Under the pieces are notes generated by a model, which was given only the letters and a program-made list of their open reading frames with translations, was not told the DNA's origin and ran no database searches. Of a stretch of DNA of 64,000 bases, positions 34,547-42,770 are shown piece after piece. Origin of the DNA: Sphingobacteriaceae bacterium. Lineage in GTDB: Bacteria; Bacteroidota; Bacteroidia; Sphingobacteriales; Sphingobacteriaceae. The stretch spans positions 1 to 64,000 of the forward strand of contig CANHRG010000005.1 in the NCBI GenBank assembly GCA_947463785.1, read 5' to 3'. A program made the position numbers and the translations under genes. The first letter of the stretch is position 1, and every line of letters starts with the position of its first letter.

Positions 34547-35422
34547 TTAGCTTCCTTTTGTGCCTCTAATCATTTGCTCTAGCATATCCCACATTTCTGG
34601 AGTTACGGCTTCCAATCCGTTAAACTGTCCGGCACCTTGGAGCCATTCGCCACCATCAATGGTAATAATCTCACCGTTAATGTATCCCGAAAAATCAGAC
34701 ATTAAATAGGCAGCTAGGTTGGCTAATTCCTGATGTTCGCCTACACGTTTCAAAGGTACCCGGTTTTTAAAGTCGAACTTTTGAGCCAAATCTCCCGGTA
34801 GGAGACGGTCCCAGGCACCTTTGGTAGGGAAAGGCCCAGGAGCAATGGCATTGCAACGAATACCATATTTACCCCATTCAACAGCTAAAGAGCGGGTCAT
34901 GGCCAGCACACCGCCTTTGGCACAAGCCGAAGGCACTACATAGCCCGAACCTGTAAAGGCGTAAGTGGTTACAATATTTAAAATAGATGCTTGTTGCTTT
35001 TGCTCTATCCAATGTTTACCAAAAGCCAGGGTGCAATTCACGGTCCCTTTCAATACAATATCGATGATGACTCCAAATGCTTTCGCCGACAAGCGCTCTG
35101 TAGGAGAGATGAAATTGCCGGCTGCATTATTCAATAAACCATGTACCGATCCAAAATGCTCCAGCGTTTGATTCAATACTTGCTCTACTTCAAAATCATT
35201 GCGTACATCGCAGGCCAAAGGCAATACTTTGCCACCCGTTTCGGCCTCTAATTCTTGAGCGGTTTTTTTCAATACCTCTAATTTTCGACTGGTAATAACC
35301 ACATTGGCACCCAGTTTTAAGAAATAGGTACTCATGGCACGGCCCAAGCCTGTTCCTCCCCCGGTTACCACGATGGTTTTCCCTTTTAGGGCATCGTCTC
35401 TTAACATTCCTTGCGTGTTCAT
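34547..35422 (-). CDS. 2,4-dienoyl-CoA reductase-type short-chain dehydrogenase
   Basis: 291 residues. Rossmann motif VVTGGGTGLGRAM, NADPH-type ITSRK, and NNAAGNF. The catalytic region is that of dienoyl-CoA reductase rather than a classical SDR: Tyr in TTYAFTGSGY and Lys in SACAKGG are 15 residues apart with Ser four before Lys, as in the Tyr199/Ser210/Lys214 of the mitochondrial enzyme. The C-terminal GGEWLQGAGQF matches that family. It reduces the 2,4-dienoyl-CoA formed during oxidation of unsaturated fatty acids. The isomerase gene is only 4 bases upstream, so both auxiliary enzymes are co-expressed. Confidence 0.88.
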   Translation of the reverse strand: MNTQGMLRDDALKGKTIVVTGGGTGLGRAMSTYFLKLGANVVITSRKLEVLKKTAQELEAETGGKVLPLACDVRNDFEVEQVLNQTLEHFGSVHGLLNNAAGNFISPTERLSAKAFGVIIDIVLKGTVNCTLAFGKHWIEQKQQASILNIVTTYAFTGSGYVVPSACAKGGVLAMTRSLAVEWGKYGIRCNAIAPGPFPTKGAWDRLLPGDLAQKFDFKNRVPLKRVGEHQELANLAAYLMSDFSGYINGEIITIDGGEWLQGAGQFNGLEAVTPEMWDMLEQMIRGTKGS

Positions 35423-35426
35423 GAGC

Positions 35427-36188
35427 TTATTTTCTTTGAAGGTTTTGGATAATGGTATGTAAAATAGAGCGGGTGCTTGGCGACCACCATTGTTTCAGCA
35501 TCACTTCCAGTGTTTCGGTTTGATCGGTCTGTACTTTTCCGAGTAATTCTTTACGCAGGTTTTGTTTAGACTGCTGCCAGGTTGTCCAGTCGAAGCCCAG
35601 GTATTGTTTCATTTTGCGTTCTGCAGCGGTAATTAAGGCTTTGCCATCTACCAGCTCGTTTACCAAGCCAACTTGTAAAGCTTCTTCGCTACGCATGAGC
35701 TTGCCTTCCAGTAAAAAGCGGTAAGCATGGGCTTGTCCTAGCCAGAAGGCATAAATATGGAAAATACTATCGGGCACAATAATACCTACCGGGACTTCAT
35801 TCAGTCCGATAATGTATTTGCCTTCGGCCATGATGCGGTAGTCGCTGCAAATGGCCAGCACGCAGCCACCCGCGGGGCTGTGCCCGCTAATGGCCGAGAT
35901 CATTGGCTTTTTGAAACCAACAAACACCGAAACCATAGCCAAGAAGTCGTGCCAAAATTGTTTGATCTCGGCTTCATTGTAATTGTAGAGTTCAATCAAA
36001 TCTAAACCGGCAGAGAAAAAGCCTTCTTTACCGGTTAATATCAATCCACCAACCTGATCATCTTTCTCTAAAGTTTGGAGCATGTCTGTAAGTTCATGCA
36101 CCATCTCGGCATTAATGGCATTAGAGCTGCCACGATCTAGGCTTAGGTATGCGATTTTATCGCGAACACTCAGTTTAAATGTATTCAT
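35427..36188 (-). CDS. Enoyl-CoA delta isomerase (crotonase family)
   Basis: 253 residues. Crotonase fold: LILTGKEGFFSAGLDLIELY, SGHSPAGGCVLAICSDYRIM (oxyanion hole) and IIGLNEVPVGIIVP with the single catalytic Glu as in dodecenoyl-CoA isomerase, whose motif is GLNETQLGI. The usual second hydratase Glu of the PExxxG region is absent, hence an isomerase is more likely than a hydratase. It moves a cis-3 double bond to trans-2 in acyl-CoA, letting beta-oxidation proceed. It is directly followed by the dienoyl-CoA reductase gene. Confidence 0.85.
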   Translation of the reverse strand: MNTFKLSVRDKIAYLSLDRGSSNAINAEMVHELTDMLQTLEKDDQVGGLILTGKEGFFSAGLDLIELYNYNEAEIKQFWHDFLAMVSVFVGFKKPMISAISGHSPAGGCVLAICSDYRIMAEGKYIIGLNEVPVGIIVPDSIFHIYAFWLGQAHAYRFLLEGKLMRSEEALQVGLVNELVDGKALITAAERKMKQYLGFDWTTWQQSKQNLRKELLGKVQTDQTETLEVMLKQWWSPSTRSILHTIIQNLQRK

Positions 36189-36200
36189 AGGTTTGTGTGC

Positions 36201-36737
36201 TTAAAATGCGTTTTTCCACATCATACTTTCCACCGGACGGGTAGTTTTATGATTGTATTTGGCGTTTCCTTTGGTGTTGTATAGGGTTTCGATATCGCCA
36301 TCTACGGCAAAATAGATCAATTGGCCAATGGGCATGCCCGCATAAACCCGTACCGGTTGCGCTACCGAAATTTCTAAGGTCCAGGTATTGCAAAAACCCA
36401 CATCGCCTTTGCCGGCGGTAGCGTGAATATCAATACCCAAACGACCCGTACTCGATTTACCCTCTAAAAAGGGAACATGGGCATGGGTTTCGGTATACTC
36501 CAGGGTTACGCCCAGGTATAAGGTGTTGGGTTGTAACACAAAACCTTCTTTCGGAATTTCAAAATGATCAATTTGGTTATGTGCTTTGGCATCTAATATG
36601 CGGTCTTTGTAGGTGGCCAGGTATTTGCCCAAATGCACATCGTACGAATTGGTACCTAAACATTCGCGTTTAAAGGGCTCAATAATAATGGTGCCTTTTT
36701 CAATTTCTTCCAGAATACGCTTATCGGAAAGTATCAT
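36201..36737 (-). CDS. dcd: dCTP deaminase
   Basis: 178 residues from the ATG at 36737 (MILSDKRILEEIE); the longer reading frame from 36800 adds 21 residues without family support. Typical dcd motifs are LGTNSYDVHLG, LEGKSSTGRLGIDIHATAG with catalytic Ser/Arg and Glu, and FCNTWTLEISV. It deaminates dCTP to dUTP for thymidylate synthesis. It lies 12 bases upstream of the isomerase gene; the acyl-CoA genes may be expressed partly from its promoter. A divergent promoter gap of about 100 bases separates it from the phosphopantetheinyl transferase gene. Confidence 0.93.
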   Translation of the reverse strand: MILSDKRILEEIEKGTIIIEPFKRECLGTNSYDVHLGKYLATYKDRILDAKAHNQIDHFEIPKEGFVLQPNTLYLGVTLEYTETHAHVPFLEGKSSTGRLGIDIHATAGKGDVGFCNTWTLEISVAQPVRVYAGMPIGQLIYFAVDGDIETLYNTKGNAKYNHKTTRPVESMMWKNAF

Positions 36738-36843
36738 GTTATCAATCTGCTTTGCTCTAAAATTAACAATTATTTTAAGGATAAAAACCTGCCCCGCCAA
36801 TCATTTTTTGCCCAGTCCGAATTAACCCGTAATTTTACCATCC

Positions 36844-37503
36844 ATGGCCTTGGCTTTTCAGAAAAATATTGATGCTACAACTTCTTTTGCCGTTTGGAAA
36901 CTAGAAGAAAATGCCGAGGAGCTGTATGCCCAATTGCAACTCGATGAGCGTGAAAAATCCTATCTGGAAAACTTAAAGCACGACAAACGCTACTTGCATT
37001 GGTTAGGCACCCGGGTGTTATTGCGTAAAATGATCAATACCCCCGATTACATCGACTGTCAGGTTGATGAACATGGTAAACCCTATTTAGTGAACTTTCC
37101 GCATCATATATCGCTGAGTCATTCGTACGATTACGCTGCAGTTATGATTAGCGATACTAAATTGGTGGGTATTGATATCGAGATCGTCAAACATAAAATT
37201 GAGCGAATTGCCGGTAAATTTATGACCGATGAAGAGTTGAGTTTCATCGATTCGGCATCAAGTATTGAACATTTGTATGTATGTTGGTGTGCAAAGGAGG
37301 CGATTTACAAATTGCAAGGACGCAGTACCATCTCTTTTAGAGATCATATCCGATTGGCTCCATTTGCCTATCGGGATTCGGGGAAACTGAGTGCCACCTT
37401 AGAGGCTCCCGGTATTTACTGGCCTTTTGAGGTTCATTTCGAAAAATTTGACGGCTATATGCTGGCCTATGTTAGCTCTGAGGAGGATCTGTATGCAAAA
37501 TAA
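36844..37503 (+). CDS. 4'-phosphopantetheinyl transferase (Sfp/AcpT type)
   Basis: 219 residues. Motifs: HISLSHSYDYAAV, LVGIDIEIV (Mg-binding Asp and Glu), and YVCWCAKEAIYKL (W-C-K-E-A of the Sfp family). It attaches 4'-phosphopantetheine from CoA to a serine of an acyl or peptidyl carrier protein. It overlaps lipB by 11 bases, so two cofactor-attachment enzymes share one transcript. Confidence 0.93.
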   Translation: MALAFQKNIDATTSFAVWKLEENAEELYAQLQLDEREKSYLENLKHDKRYLHWLGTRVLLRKMINTPDYIDCQVDEHGKPYLVNFPHHISLSHSYDYAAVMISDTKLVGIDIEIVKHKIERIAGKFMTDEELSFIDSASSIEHLYVCWCAKEAIYKLQGRSTISFRDHIRLAPFAYRDSGKLSATLEAPGIYWPFEVHFEKFDGYMLAYVSSEEDLYAK

Positions 37504-38191
37504 ACAAGTAATATTCCAGGATTGGGGCGGGCTGGATTACCAACAGGCTTGGGATAGGCAGGAGCAGATTTTTGCAGACACCGTTCGCATCAAAACCGAA
37601 AATCGCGATAGCCAAACCCCGGTGCCAACGCCCAACTATTTGATTTTTGTAGAGCATCCGCATGTGTATACTTTAGGTAAAAGCGGCAAACCCGAAAACT
37701 TACTATTGGACGAAAAAGGGCTGGAAGAGAAAGAAGCTACCTATTATAAAATCAACCGTGGAGGCGATATTACGTATCATGGTCCGGGGCAATTGGTGGG
37801 CTATCCTATTTTAGATCTCGATAATTTCTTTACCGATATCCATTTATACCTCCGAACTCTAGAGGAAGCCATTATTCTAACGTTGGCCGATTACGGCATT
37901 GCTGCGGGTCGCTACCCGGGTTATACCGGCGTTTGGATTGAGCCGGATTTACCAACGGCCCGTAAAATTTGTGCCATGGGTGTGCGCTGTAGTCGCTGGG
38001 TAACCATGCATGGTTTCGCCTTTAATGTAAATCCCGACCTCAGTTATTTTAAAAATATTATTCCTTGCGGGATAGATGATAAAGCCGTGACCTCGATGGA
38101 ACTGGAATTGGGCCGCAAAGTGGAACTGGAAGAAGTGAAGGAGATACTTAAAACACATATCGCTCGTTTATTCGAGATGACATTGTGTTAA
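37493..38191 (+). CDS. lipB: Octanoyl-ACP:protein N-octanoyltransferase
   Basis: 232 residues from ATG 37493 (MQNKQVIFQDWGGLDY), which overlaps the transferase stop; the longer frame from 37427 adds 22 residues of shadow. LipB motifs: FVEHPHVYTLGKSG, NRGGDITYHGPGQLVGYPI, ARKICAMGVRCSRWVTMHGFAFNV with catalytic Lys, and IIPCGI with the catalytic Cys. It transfers octanoate from ACP to lipoyl domains of 2-oxoacid dehydrogenases. The operon upstream encodes a carrier-protein modifying enzyme, consistent with acyl-carrier chemistry. Confidence 0.95.
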   Translation: MQNKQVIFQDWGGLDYQQAWDRQEQIFADTVRIKTENRDSQTPVPTPNYLIFVEHPHVYTLGKSGKPENLLLDEKGLEEKEATYYKINRGGDITYHGPGQLVGYPILDLDNFFTDIHLYLRTLEEAIILTLADYGIAAGRYPGYTGVWIEPDLPTARKICAMGVRCSRWVTMHGFAFNVNPDLSYFKNIIPCGIDDKAVTSMELELGRKVELEEVKEILKTHIARLFEMTLC

Positions 38192-38195
38192 CTAG

Positions 38196-38444
38196 TTGAA
38201 CCCTGTATTCTCTAAACATGCACTAGAGCAATTAGCGCTCCGCCAAATTCAGTTGAATGTAGTTTGGCAAATTATTCATAATCCCCAACAAGTAATTGAG
38301 GATGCGAATTTGGCTATTTTACAAAGTATTGTTGAAGAAGACGGGCAAAGATACTTGCTTAGAATTTTTGTAAATTTACGTAAACAGCCACCCTTGGTAG
38401 TTACGGTTTACAAAACCAGTAAAATTGAAAAATATTGGCAATGA
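38196..38444 (+). CDS. DUF4258-family small protein
   Basis: 82 residues. The start is TTG 38196, 4 bases after the lipB stop; no ATG or GTG start is available. The profile FSKHALEQLALRQIQLNVVWQIIHNPQQVIED followed by YLLRIFVNLRKQPPLVVTVYKTSKIEKYW matches DUF4258: a His-Ala-x-x-Arg helix followed by beta strands ending in VxxVYxT. This fold resembles RelE/BECR-type RNase toxins, but toxin activity is unproven. Its stop overlaps the start of the DUF2283 gene (ATGA), a coupling typical of toxin-antitoxin pairs. Confidence 0.75.
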   Translation: MNPVFSKHALEQLALRQIQLNVVWQIIHNPQQVIEDANLAILQSIVEEDGQRYLLRIFVNLRKQPPLVVTVYKTSKIEKYWQ

Positions 38445-38635
38445 AAATAAAATACGATAAGGAAACTGACATTTTATACATCCGTTTTTCTGATGCTCAA
38501 ATTGTAGAGAGTGACGAAGAGAAGAAAGGGGTGATACTGGATTATGATGCAGAATCCAATATCATCGGTATTGAATTATTGGAAGCTTCCAAAAAGCTTC
38601 CTGATCCTGGTAAGGTAGAATACGAAGCGGTATAA
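38441..38635 (+). CDS. DUF2283-family small protein
   Basis: 64 residues from ATG 38441, in a 4-base overlap with the DUF4258 gene. MKIKYDKETDILYIRF, EKKGVILDYDAESNIIGIELLEASK is the DUF2283 signature. Members are often encoded beside DUF4258 proteins and may be the antidote or partner. Length and overlap fit a small two-gene module. The start codon of the next gene (38636) follows directly. Confidence 0.8.
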   Translation: MKIKYDKETDILYIRFSDAQIVESDEEKKGVILDYDAESNIIGIELLEASKKLPDPGKVEYEAV

Positions 38636-39235
38636 ATGGCTAGGTCTTTAACTTATCTCGCCCTTGGCGATTCGTATACCATTGGGGAAGCGGTTACTGC
38701 TGCCGAATCTTTTCCTTTTCAGTTGCAAGCTGCCCTAAAAATGAAAGGCATCGCGGTAGCCGAACCTCAAATCATAGCCAAAACCGGCTGGACGACCGAT
38801 GAATTGCTGGCAGCCATTGCCGAACAAAAGCCTGCATCCAATTTCGATCTGGTTACTTTATTAATTGGGGTGAATAATCAATACCGGGGCTATCCTTTGA
38901 ACACTTATGAGCAGGAATTTAAACAGCTTTTAACTCTTGCAATTGGTTTTGCCGCAGGCGATGCCGCTAAGGTTAGGGTGGTTTCTATTCCGGATTGGGG
39001 AGTAACTCCTTTTGCAGCAAAAGAAGGCCGGGATGCCGCTCGGGTTGCTGAAGAGATAGATGCTTACAATGGCATTAATAAATTGCTAAGTATGGCTATG
39101 GGTGTTACGTATATCGACATTACACCACACTCCCGTTTGGCCGCAAACGACTTGTCCTTATTGGCTGTAGATGAATTACATCCCTCGGGTAAAATGTATG
39201 CCGAATGGGTGACCCAACTGCTGGTTACACTCTAA
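38636..39235 (+). CDS. SGNH/GDSL-family hydrolase
   Basis: 199 residues, no signal peptide. TYLALGDSYTIGEAV carries the nucleophile Ser of GDS, LLIGVNNQYRG carries the Gly and Asn of blocks II/III, and AVDELHPSGKMYAEW has the catalytic Asp/His pair. It is a cytosolic esterase, thioesterase or acyl hydrolase; substrate unknown. The ATG follows the DUF2283 stop codon without spacing, so it is the last gene of the transferase-lipB operon. Confidence 0.9.
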   Translation: MARSLTYLALGDSYTIGEAVTAAESFPFQLQAALKMKGIAVAEPQIIAKTGWTTDELLAAIAEQKPASNFDLVTLLIGVNNQYRGYPLNTYEQEFKQLLTLAIGFAAGDAAKVRVVSIPDWGVTPFAAKEGRDAARVAEEIDAYNGINKLLSMAMGVTYIDITPHSRLAANDLSLLAVDELHPSGKMYAEWVTQLLVTL

Positions 39236-39239
39236 GTTT

Positions 39240-40154
39240 TTAGCGTCTTCCTCTGGAGGGTTTGCCGGATTTTCTGCTCGGTTTAGTTCCAGACTTTCGG
39301 TTTCGTTTATCCGGATTGTGCCTGTTTGGCTTTCCAGTTGAATTATTTTTAGTGTTTCTACTCGATTTTGCAGCTTGGGGAGTTCCTGGGTTTCTAACAC
39401 TTGGCTTATGAGTTTTCTGCTTTCGATGATCTTCAGAAGATGAATCGGCGGTTAAGGCATAAATCTCAGACATTTCTTGTGGAGTCAGGTCACGCCAATC
39501 GCCAACAGGCAAACCTTTCAGGCTGATATTCATGATGCGGACCCGCTCCAGTTTACTGACTTCGTAACCAAAGTATTCGCACATGCGGCGGATCTGCCGA
39601 TTTAAACCCTGCACCAAAATAATGCGAAAGGTTTGTGGTCCTTCTTGCGTGATTTTACATTTTTTGGTTACCACGCCTAACATCGGCACTCCATGAGCCA
39701 TTTGCTCAAGTACAGCAGCATTTAGCGGTTTATTTACGCTTACTACGTATTCTTTTTCATGCTGATTACCTGCTCGTAAAATCTTGTTCACCATATCGCC
39801 ATGATTGGTCAGGAAGATCAATCCCTGCGAATCTTTATCTAATCTCCCGATAGGGAAAATACGCTTACTGTGGTTTACAAAATCTACAATATTCCCTCCA
39901 ACGCCGCCTTCGGTTGTGCAGGTAATACCCACCGGCTTATTGAGGGCGATGAAAACTAGATCTTCAGCTTCGAGTGGTTCCAAAAGATTACCGTTCACCT
40001 TAACCAAATCGCCCGGTTTCACCTGGTCGCCAATGTGTGCTTTGCGACCATTAATAAAAACATATCCCTCACTGATGTAACGATCTGCTTCACGACGGGA
40101 GCAGAGTCCGCTTTCGCTGATGAATTTATTAAGACGTACAGTTTGACCGGACAT
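39240..40154 (-). CDS. rluF: 23S rRNA pseudouridine synthase, RluF-type, with long basic tail
   Basis: 304 residues from the ATG at 40154 ([16 protein letters not shown]); the longer frame from 40202 has no family support. The S4 RNA-binding domain is at residues 5-65 ([21 protein letters not shown]). The catalytic domain has [18 protein letters not shown] with catalytic Asp; KDSQGL is the RluF form. [15 protein letters not shown] and [12 protein letters not shown] follow. RluF modifies U2604 in E. coli 23S rRNA. Residues from about 240 on are a low-complexity tail rich in Lys, Arg, Ser, Asn and Pro, as seen in many Bacteroidota RNA-binding proteins. Confidence 0.85.
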   Translation of the reverse strand: MSGQTVRLNKFISESGLCSRREADRYISEGYVFINGRKAHIGDQVKPGDLVKVNGNLLEPLEAEDLVFIALNKPVGITCTTEGGVGGNIVDFVNHSKRIFPIGRLDKDSQGLIFLTNHGDMVNKILRAGNQHEKEYVVSVNKPLNAAVLEQMAHGVPMLGVVTKKCKITQEGPQTFRIILVQGLNRQIRRMCEYFGYEVSKLERVRIMNISLKGLPVGDWRDLTPQEMSEIYALTADSSSEDHRKQKTHKPSVRNPGTPQAAKSSRNTKNNSTGKPNRHNPDKRNRKSGTKPSRKSGKPSRGRR

Positions 40155-40199
40155 TCTGATTTTAAAGCAGCAATGATAGGGATAAATTAGGGATTGTAA

Positions 40200-40236
40200 C
40201 AAAAAAGCCTTCCCGATTTTTGGGAAGGCTTTTTTG
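40200..40236 (-). terminator. Terminator of the groESL operon
   Basis: AAAAAAGCCTTCCC pairs with GGGAAGGCTTTTTT around seven bases. It lies 17 bases after the groEL stop (minus strand). The hairpin is symmetric and could also stop plus-strand transcripts. Confidence 0.9.
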
Positions 40237-40252
40237 TTTAAGGAGGGCTTGA

Positions 40253-41890
40253 TTACATCATGCCGCCCATGCCGCCACCCATTGGAGGCATAGCCGGAGC
40301 TGCACCGCCTTCTTCCGGCTCATCTGCCAACACACACTCAGTGGTTAACAACATGGCTGCGATAGAAGCGGCGTTCTCTAAAGCCACACGGCTTACTTTG
40401 GTTGGATCGATGACACCTGCGCCAATTAAGTTTTCGTACTTATCGGTGCGGGCATTGTAACCAAAGTCGGCTTTGCCTTCTTTTACTTTTTGAACTACGA
40501 TAGAACCTTCGATACCTGCATTTTCGCAGATTTGGCGTAATGGCTCTTCTACCGCACGTTTTACAATCTGGATTCCGGTAGTTTCATCTTCATTATCACC
40601 TTTCAGTTTGTCTAAAGATTCGATGGCACGAATGAAAGCAACACCACCACCAGCAACAATACCTTCTTCAACGGCAGCACGGGTAGCATGTAAAGCATCG
40701 TCTACACGGTCTTTTTTCTCTTTCATTTCTACTTCGGTAGCTGCACCTACGTACAATACTGCTACACCTCCGGCTAATTTAGCCAAGCGCTCCTGTAGTT
40801 TTTCTTTATCGTAATCTGAAGTAGTGCTCTCGATTTGAGATTTGATCTGGTTCACACGAGCTTTGATATCGTCAGATTTACCAGCACCGTTGATGAGGGT
40901 GGTATTGTCTTTATCAACCACTACTTTTTCTGCCTGACCTAAGTAAGATAAGTCGGCATTTTCCAATTTATAACCTCTTTCTTCAGAGATTACGGTACCA
41001 CCGGTTAAGATAGCGATGTCTTCTAACATCGCTTTACGACGATCGCCAAAGCCTGGTGCTTTAACCGCAGCTACTTTCAATGAACCGCGAATTTTGTTAA
41101 CTACCAAAGTAGCTAAAGCTTCACCATCTAAATCTTCAGCAATGATCAATAGAGGTTTGCCGGTTTGTACTTGTTTCTCCAATACCGGAAGCAATTCCTT
41201 CATCGAAGAAATTTTCTTGTCATAGATTAAGATGTAGGGGTTTTCCAAGTCTGCTTCCATCTTATCGGCATTGGTTACAAAGTATGGAGACAGGTAACCA
41301 CGGTCGAATTGCATACCTTCAACGGTTTTTACTTCGGTTTCGGTACCTTTTGCTTCTTCAACGGTAATTACACCATCTTTACCTACTTTAGCCATCGCGT
41401 CAGCAATTAATGAACCAATTACTTCATCGTTGTTTGCTGAAATGGTAGCTACTTGCTTAATTTTATTATTATCGGCACCAACGGTTTGTGACTGACCTTT
41501 CAAGTTAGTTACAATAGCCGCAACGGCTTTGTCGATACCACGTTTCAAATCCATTGGGTTAGCACCTGCAGCTACGTTTTTGATACCTGCAGTTACAATT
41601 GCTTGTGCTAAAACGGTAGCGGTGGTAGTTCCATCACCTGCAATATCGGCGGTTTTAGAAGCTACTTCTTTCACCATTTGGGCGCCCATATTTTCAAGGG
41701 CATCTTTTAATTCAATTTCTTTAGCTACAGATACACCGTCTTTGGTAATGGCTGGTGATCCGAACTTTTTATCAATAATTACGTTACGACCTTTTGGTCC
41801 TAAAGTAACTTTTACGGCATTTGCCAAAATATCAACGCCTCTTTTCAGAGCGTCACGAGCCTCAACATTGTATTTTACTTGTTTTGCCAT
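40253..41890 (-). CDS. groEL: Chaperonin GroEL (Hsp60)
   Basis: 545 residues. N-terminal [34 protein letters not shown], the ATP-binding [14 protein letters not shown], apical domain, and C-terminal GGGMGGMM tail are standard. Forms the 14-mer folding chamber with GroES. It lies 36 bases after groES in the same operon and is followed by a strong terminator at 40200-40236. Multiple long antisense reading frames over it are shadows of its regular codon pattern. Confidence 0.99.
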   Translation of the reverse strand: MAKQVKYNVEARDALKRGVDILANAVKVTLGPKGRNVIIDKKFGSPAITKDGVSVAKEIELKDALENMGAQMVKEVASKTADIAGDGTTTATVLAQAIVTAGIKNVAAGANPMDLKRGIDKAVAAIVTNLKGQSQTVGADNNKIKQVATISANNDEVIGSLIADAMAKVGKDGVITVEEAKGTETEVKTVEGMQFDRGYLSPYFVTNADKMEADLENPYILIYDKKISSMKELLPVLEKQVQTGKPLLIIAEDLDGEALATLVVNKIRGSLKVAAVKAPGFGDRRKAMLEDIAILTGGTVISEERGYKLENADLSYLGQAEKVVVDKDNTTLINGAGKSDDIKARVNQIKSQIESTTSDYDKEKLQERLAKLAGGVAVLYVGAATEVEMKEKKDRVDDALHATRAAVEEGIVAGGGVAFIRAIESLDKLKGDNEDETTGIQIVKRAVEEPLRQICENAGIEGSIVVQKVKEGKADFGYNARTDKYENLIGAGVIDPTKVSRVALENAASIAAMLLTTECVLADEPEEGGAAPAMPPMGGGMGGMM

Positions 41891-41926
41891 TGTTTTTAGA
41901 TCTTTTAATGAGTGAATAATGAATAA

Positions 41927-42202
41927 TTAAAGAATCGCGTAGATATCAGACTCACGCATAATTAAGTACTCTTTGCCTTCGTAGGTAATTTCAGTACCGG
42001 CATACTTGCCATACAATACCTGATCGCCTACTTTAACCGTTAGCGGTTCGTCTACTTTTCCGTTCCCAACTGCAACCACTTTTCCACTCTGAGGTTTTTC
42101 TTTCGCGGTGTCTGGAATGTAGATACCAGAAGCAGTTTTTTCTTCCGCCGGAGCTGGTTCAATAACCACTCGGTCTGCAATAGGTTTAATTGATAGTGCC
42201 AT
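41927..42202 (-). CDS. groES: Co-chaperonin GroES (Hsp10)
   Basis: 91 residues. [34 protein letters not shown] contains the mobile loop, followed by [10 protein letters not shown] and the final [30 protein letters not shown]. It caps the GroEL cavity. The start codon is about 55 bases from a sigma54-like element at 42258-42273. Confidence 0.98.
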   Translation of the reverse strand: MALSIKPIADRVVIEPAPAEEKTASGIYIPDTAKEKPQSGKVVAVGNGKVDEPLTVKVGDQVLYGKYAGTEITYEGKEYLIMRESDIYAIL

Positions 42203-42257
42203 AGTATGTTGTATTTTTTATGTTGATAAATTAAAAAATTGAACTGTTCCTCTTTTA

Positions 42258-42273
42258 ACAGGAATTGTGCCAA
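42258..42273 (-). promoter_or_regulatory. Candidate sigma54-type promoter upstream of groES
   Basis: On the minus strand TTGGCACAATTCCTGT matches the -24/-12 consensus TGGCAC-N5-TTGC at the -24 side exactly and at the -12 side in two of four bases, with the GG/G spacing kept. It lies about 55 bases before the groES ATG. The -12 deviations make this tentative. Confidence 0.3.
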
Positions 42274-42369
42274 TCGGTTTTAGACAGCCCCACTTGCCAA
42301 AATTTCATTTTAGAAGCTAAAAATTCTAAAAACTGGTGTCAGGCTGTCAGTTTTTGAGGCTCATGAAAC

Positions 42370-42406
42370 AAAAAAGGCTTCCCGGAAATCGGGAAGCCTT
42401 TTTTGT
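42370..42406 (-). terminator. Terminator of the miaB-secG operon
   Basis: AAAAAAGGCTTCCC pairs with GGGAAGCCTTTTTT around six bases, 14 bases after the secG stop on the minus strand. It separates that operon from groESL. Confidence 0.9.
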
Positions 42407-42419
42407 AAGGCTTTGTGTA

Positions 42420-42758
42420 TTATTTTCCAGCACCGCTAGGAGGGGGAGTTGGTAAATTTAAAGGAGCTTGTGCTGGAGCAGCAGTTTTCTCCACTTTTTT
42501 CTGAAGCTCATCTGCTTTCTCGTTAACTACCCCATTTTTTGGAATAACCACATTCACTAAAATGACCAATACCATTAAAGCAATGGCTAAAAACCAGGTT
42601 CCTTTTTCCAAAAAATCACCGGTACGTTGTACACCCATGATGTTGGTTGATCCGGCGAAACCGGATGAAATACCACCACCTTTTGGATTCTGAATCAGGA
42701 TAAAAAATCCTAAAAGTAAACAAACAACGATGGCGATAACTACAATTGCGAAATACAT
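42420..42758 (-). CDS. secG: SecG, protein-export channel subunit
   Basis: 112 residues with two TM segments: residues about 3-22 (FAIVVIAIVVCLLLGFFILI) and about 55-74 (FLAIALMVLVILVNVVI). The loop between them has NPKGGGISSGFAG, the SecG signature. The C-terminus is Lys/Glu then Pro/Ala-rich, as in Bacteroidota SecG. It helps SecYEG move proteins across the inner membrane; the motor SecA is encoded at 55249. It ends the miaB-lptE operon. Confidence 0.95.
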   Translation of the reverse strand: MYFAIVVIAIVVCLLLGFFILIQNPKGGGISSGFAGSTNIMGVQRTGDFLEKGTWFLAIALMVLVILVNVVIPKNGVVNEKADELQKKVEKTAAPAQAPLNLPTPPPSGAGK

Positions 42759-42770
42759 GATTTATATAAA

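Noticed and set aside
36738-36800. Longer dcd start at 36800
   Set aside because: The added 21 residues do not match the family; MILSDKRIL at 36737 is the known N-terminus.
37427-37492. Longer lipB start at 37427
   Set aside because: This part is the other frame of the phosphopantetheinyl transferase; the ATG at 37493 fits LipB.
40260-41915. Several antisense open frames over groEL
   Set aside because: Low-complexity shadows of the regular groEL codon pattern, with no start context or family match.
42203-42369. CIRCE heat-shock operator before groES
   Set aside because: I see no TTAGCACTC-N9-GAGTGCTAA-like inverted repeat in the gap.
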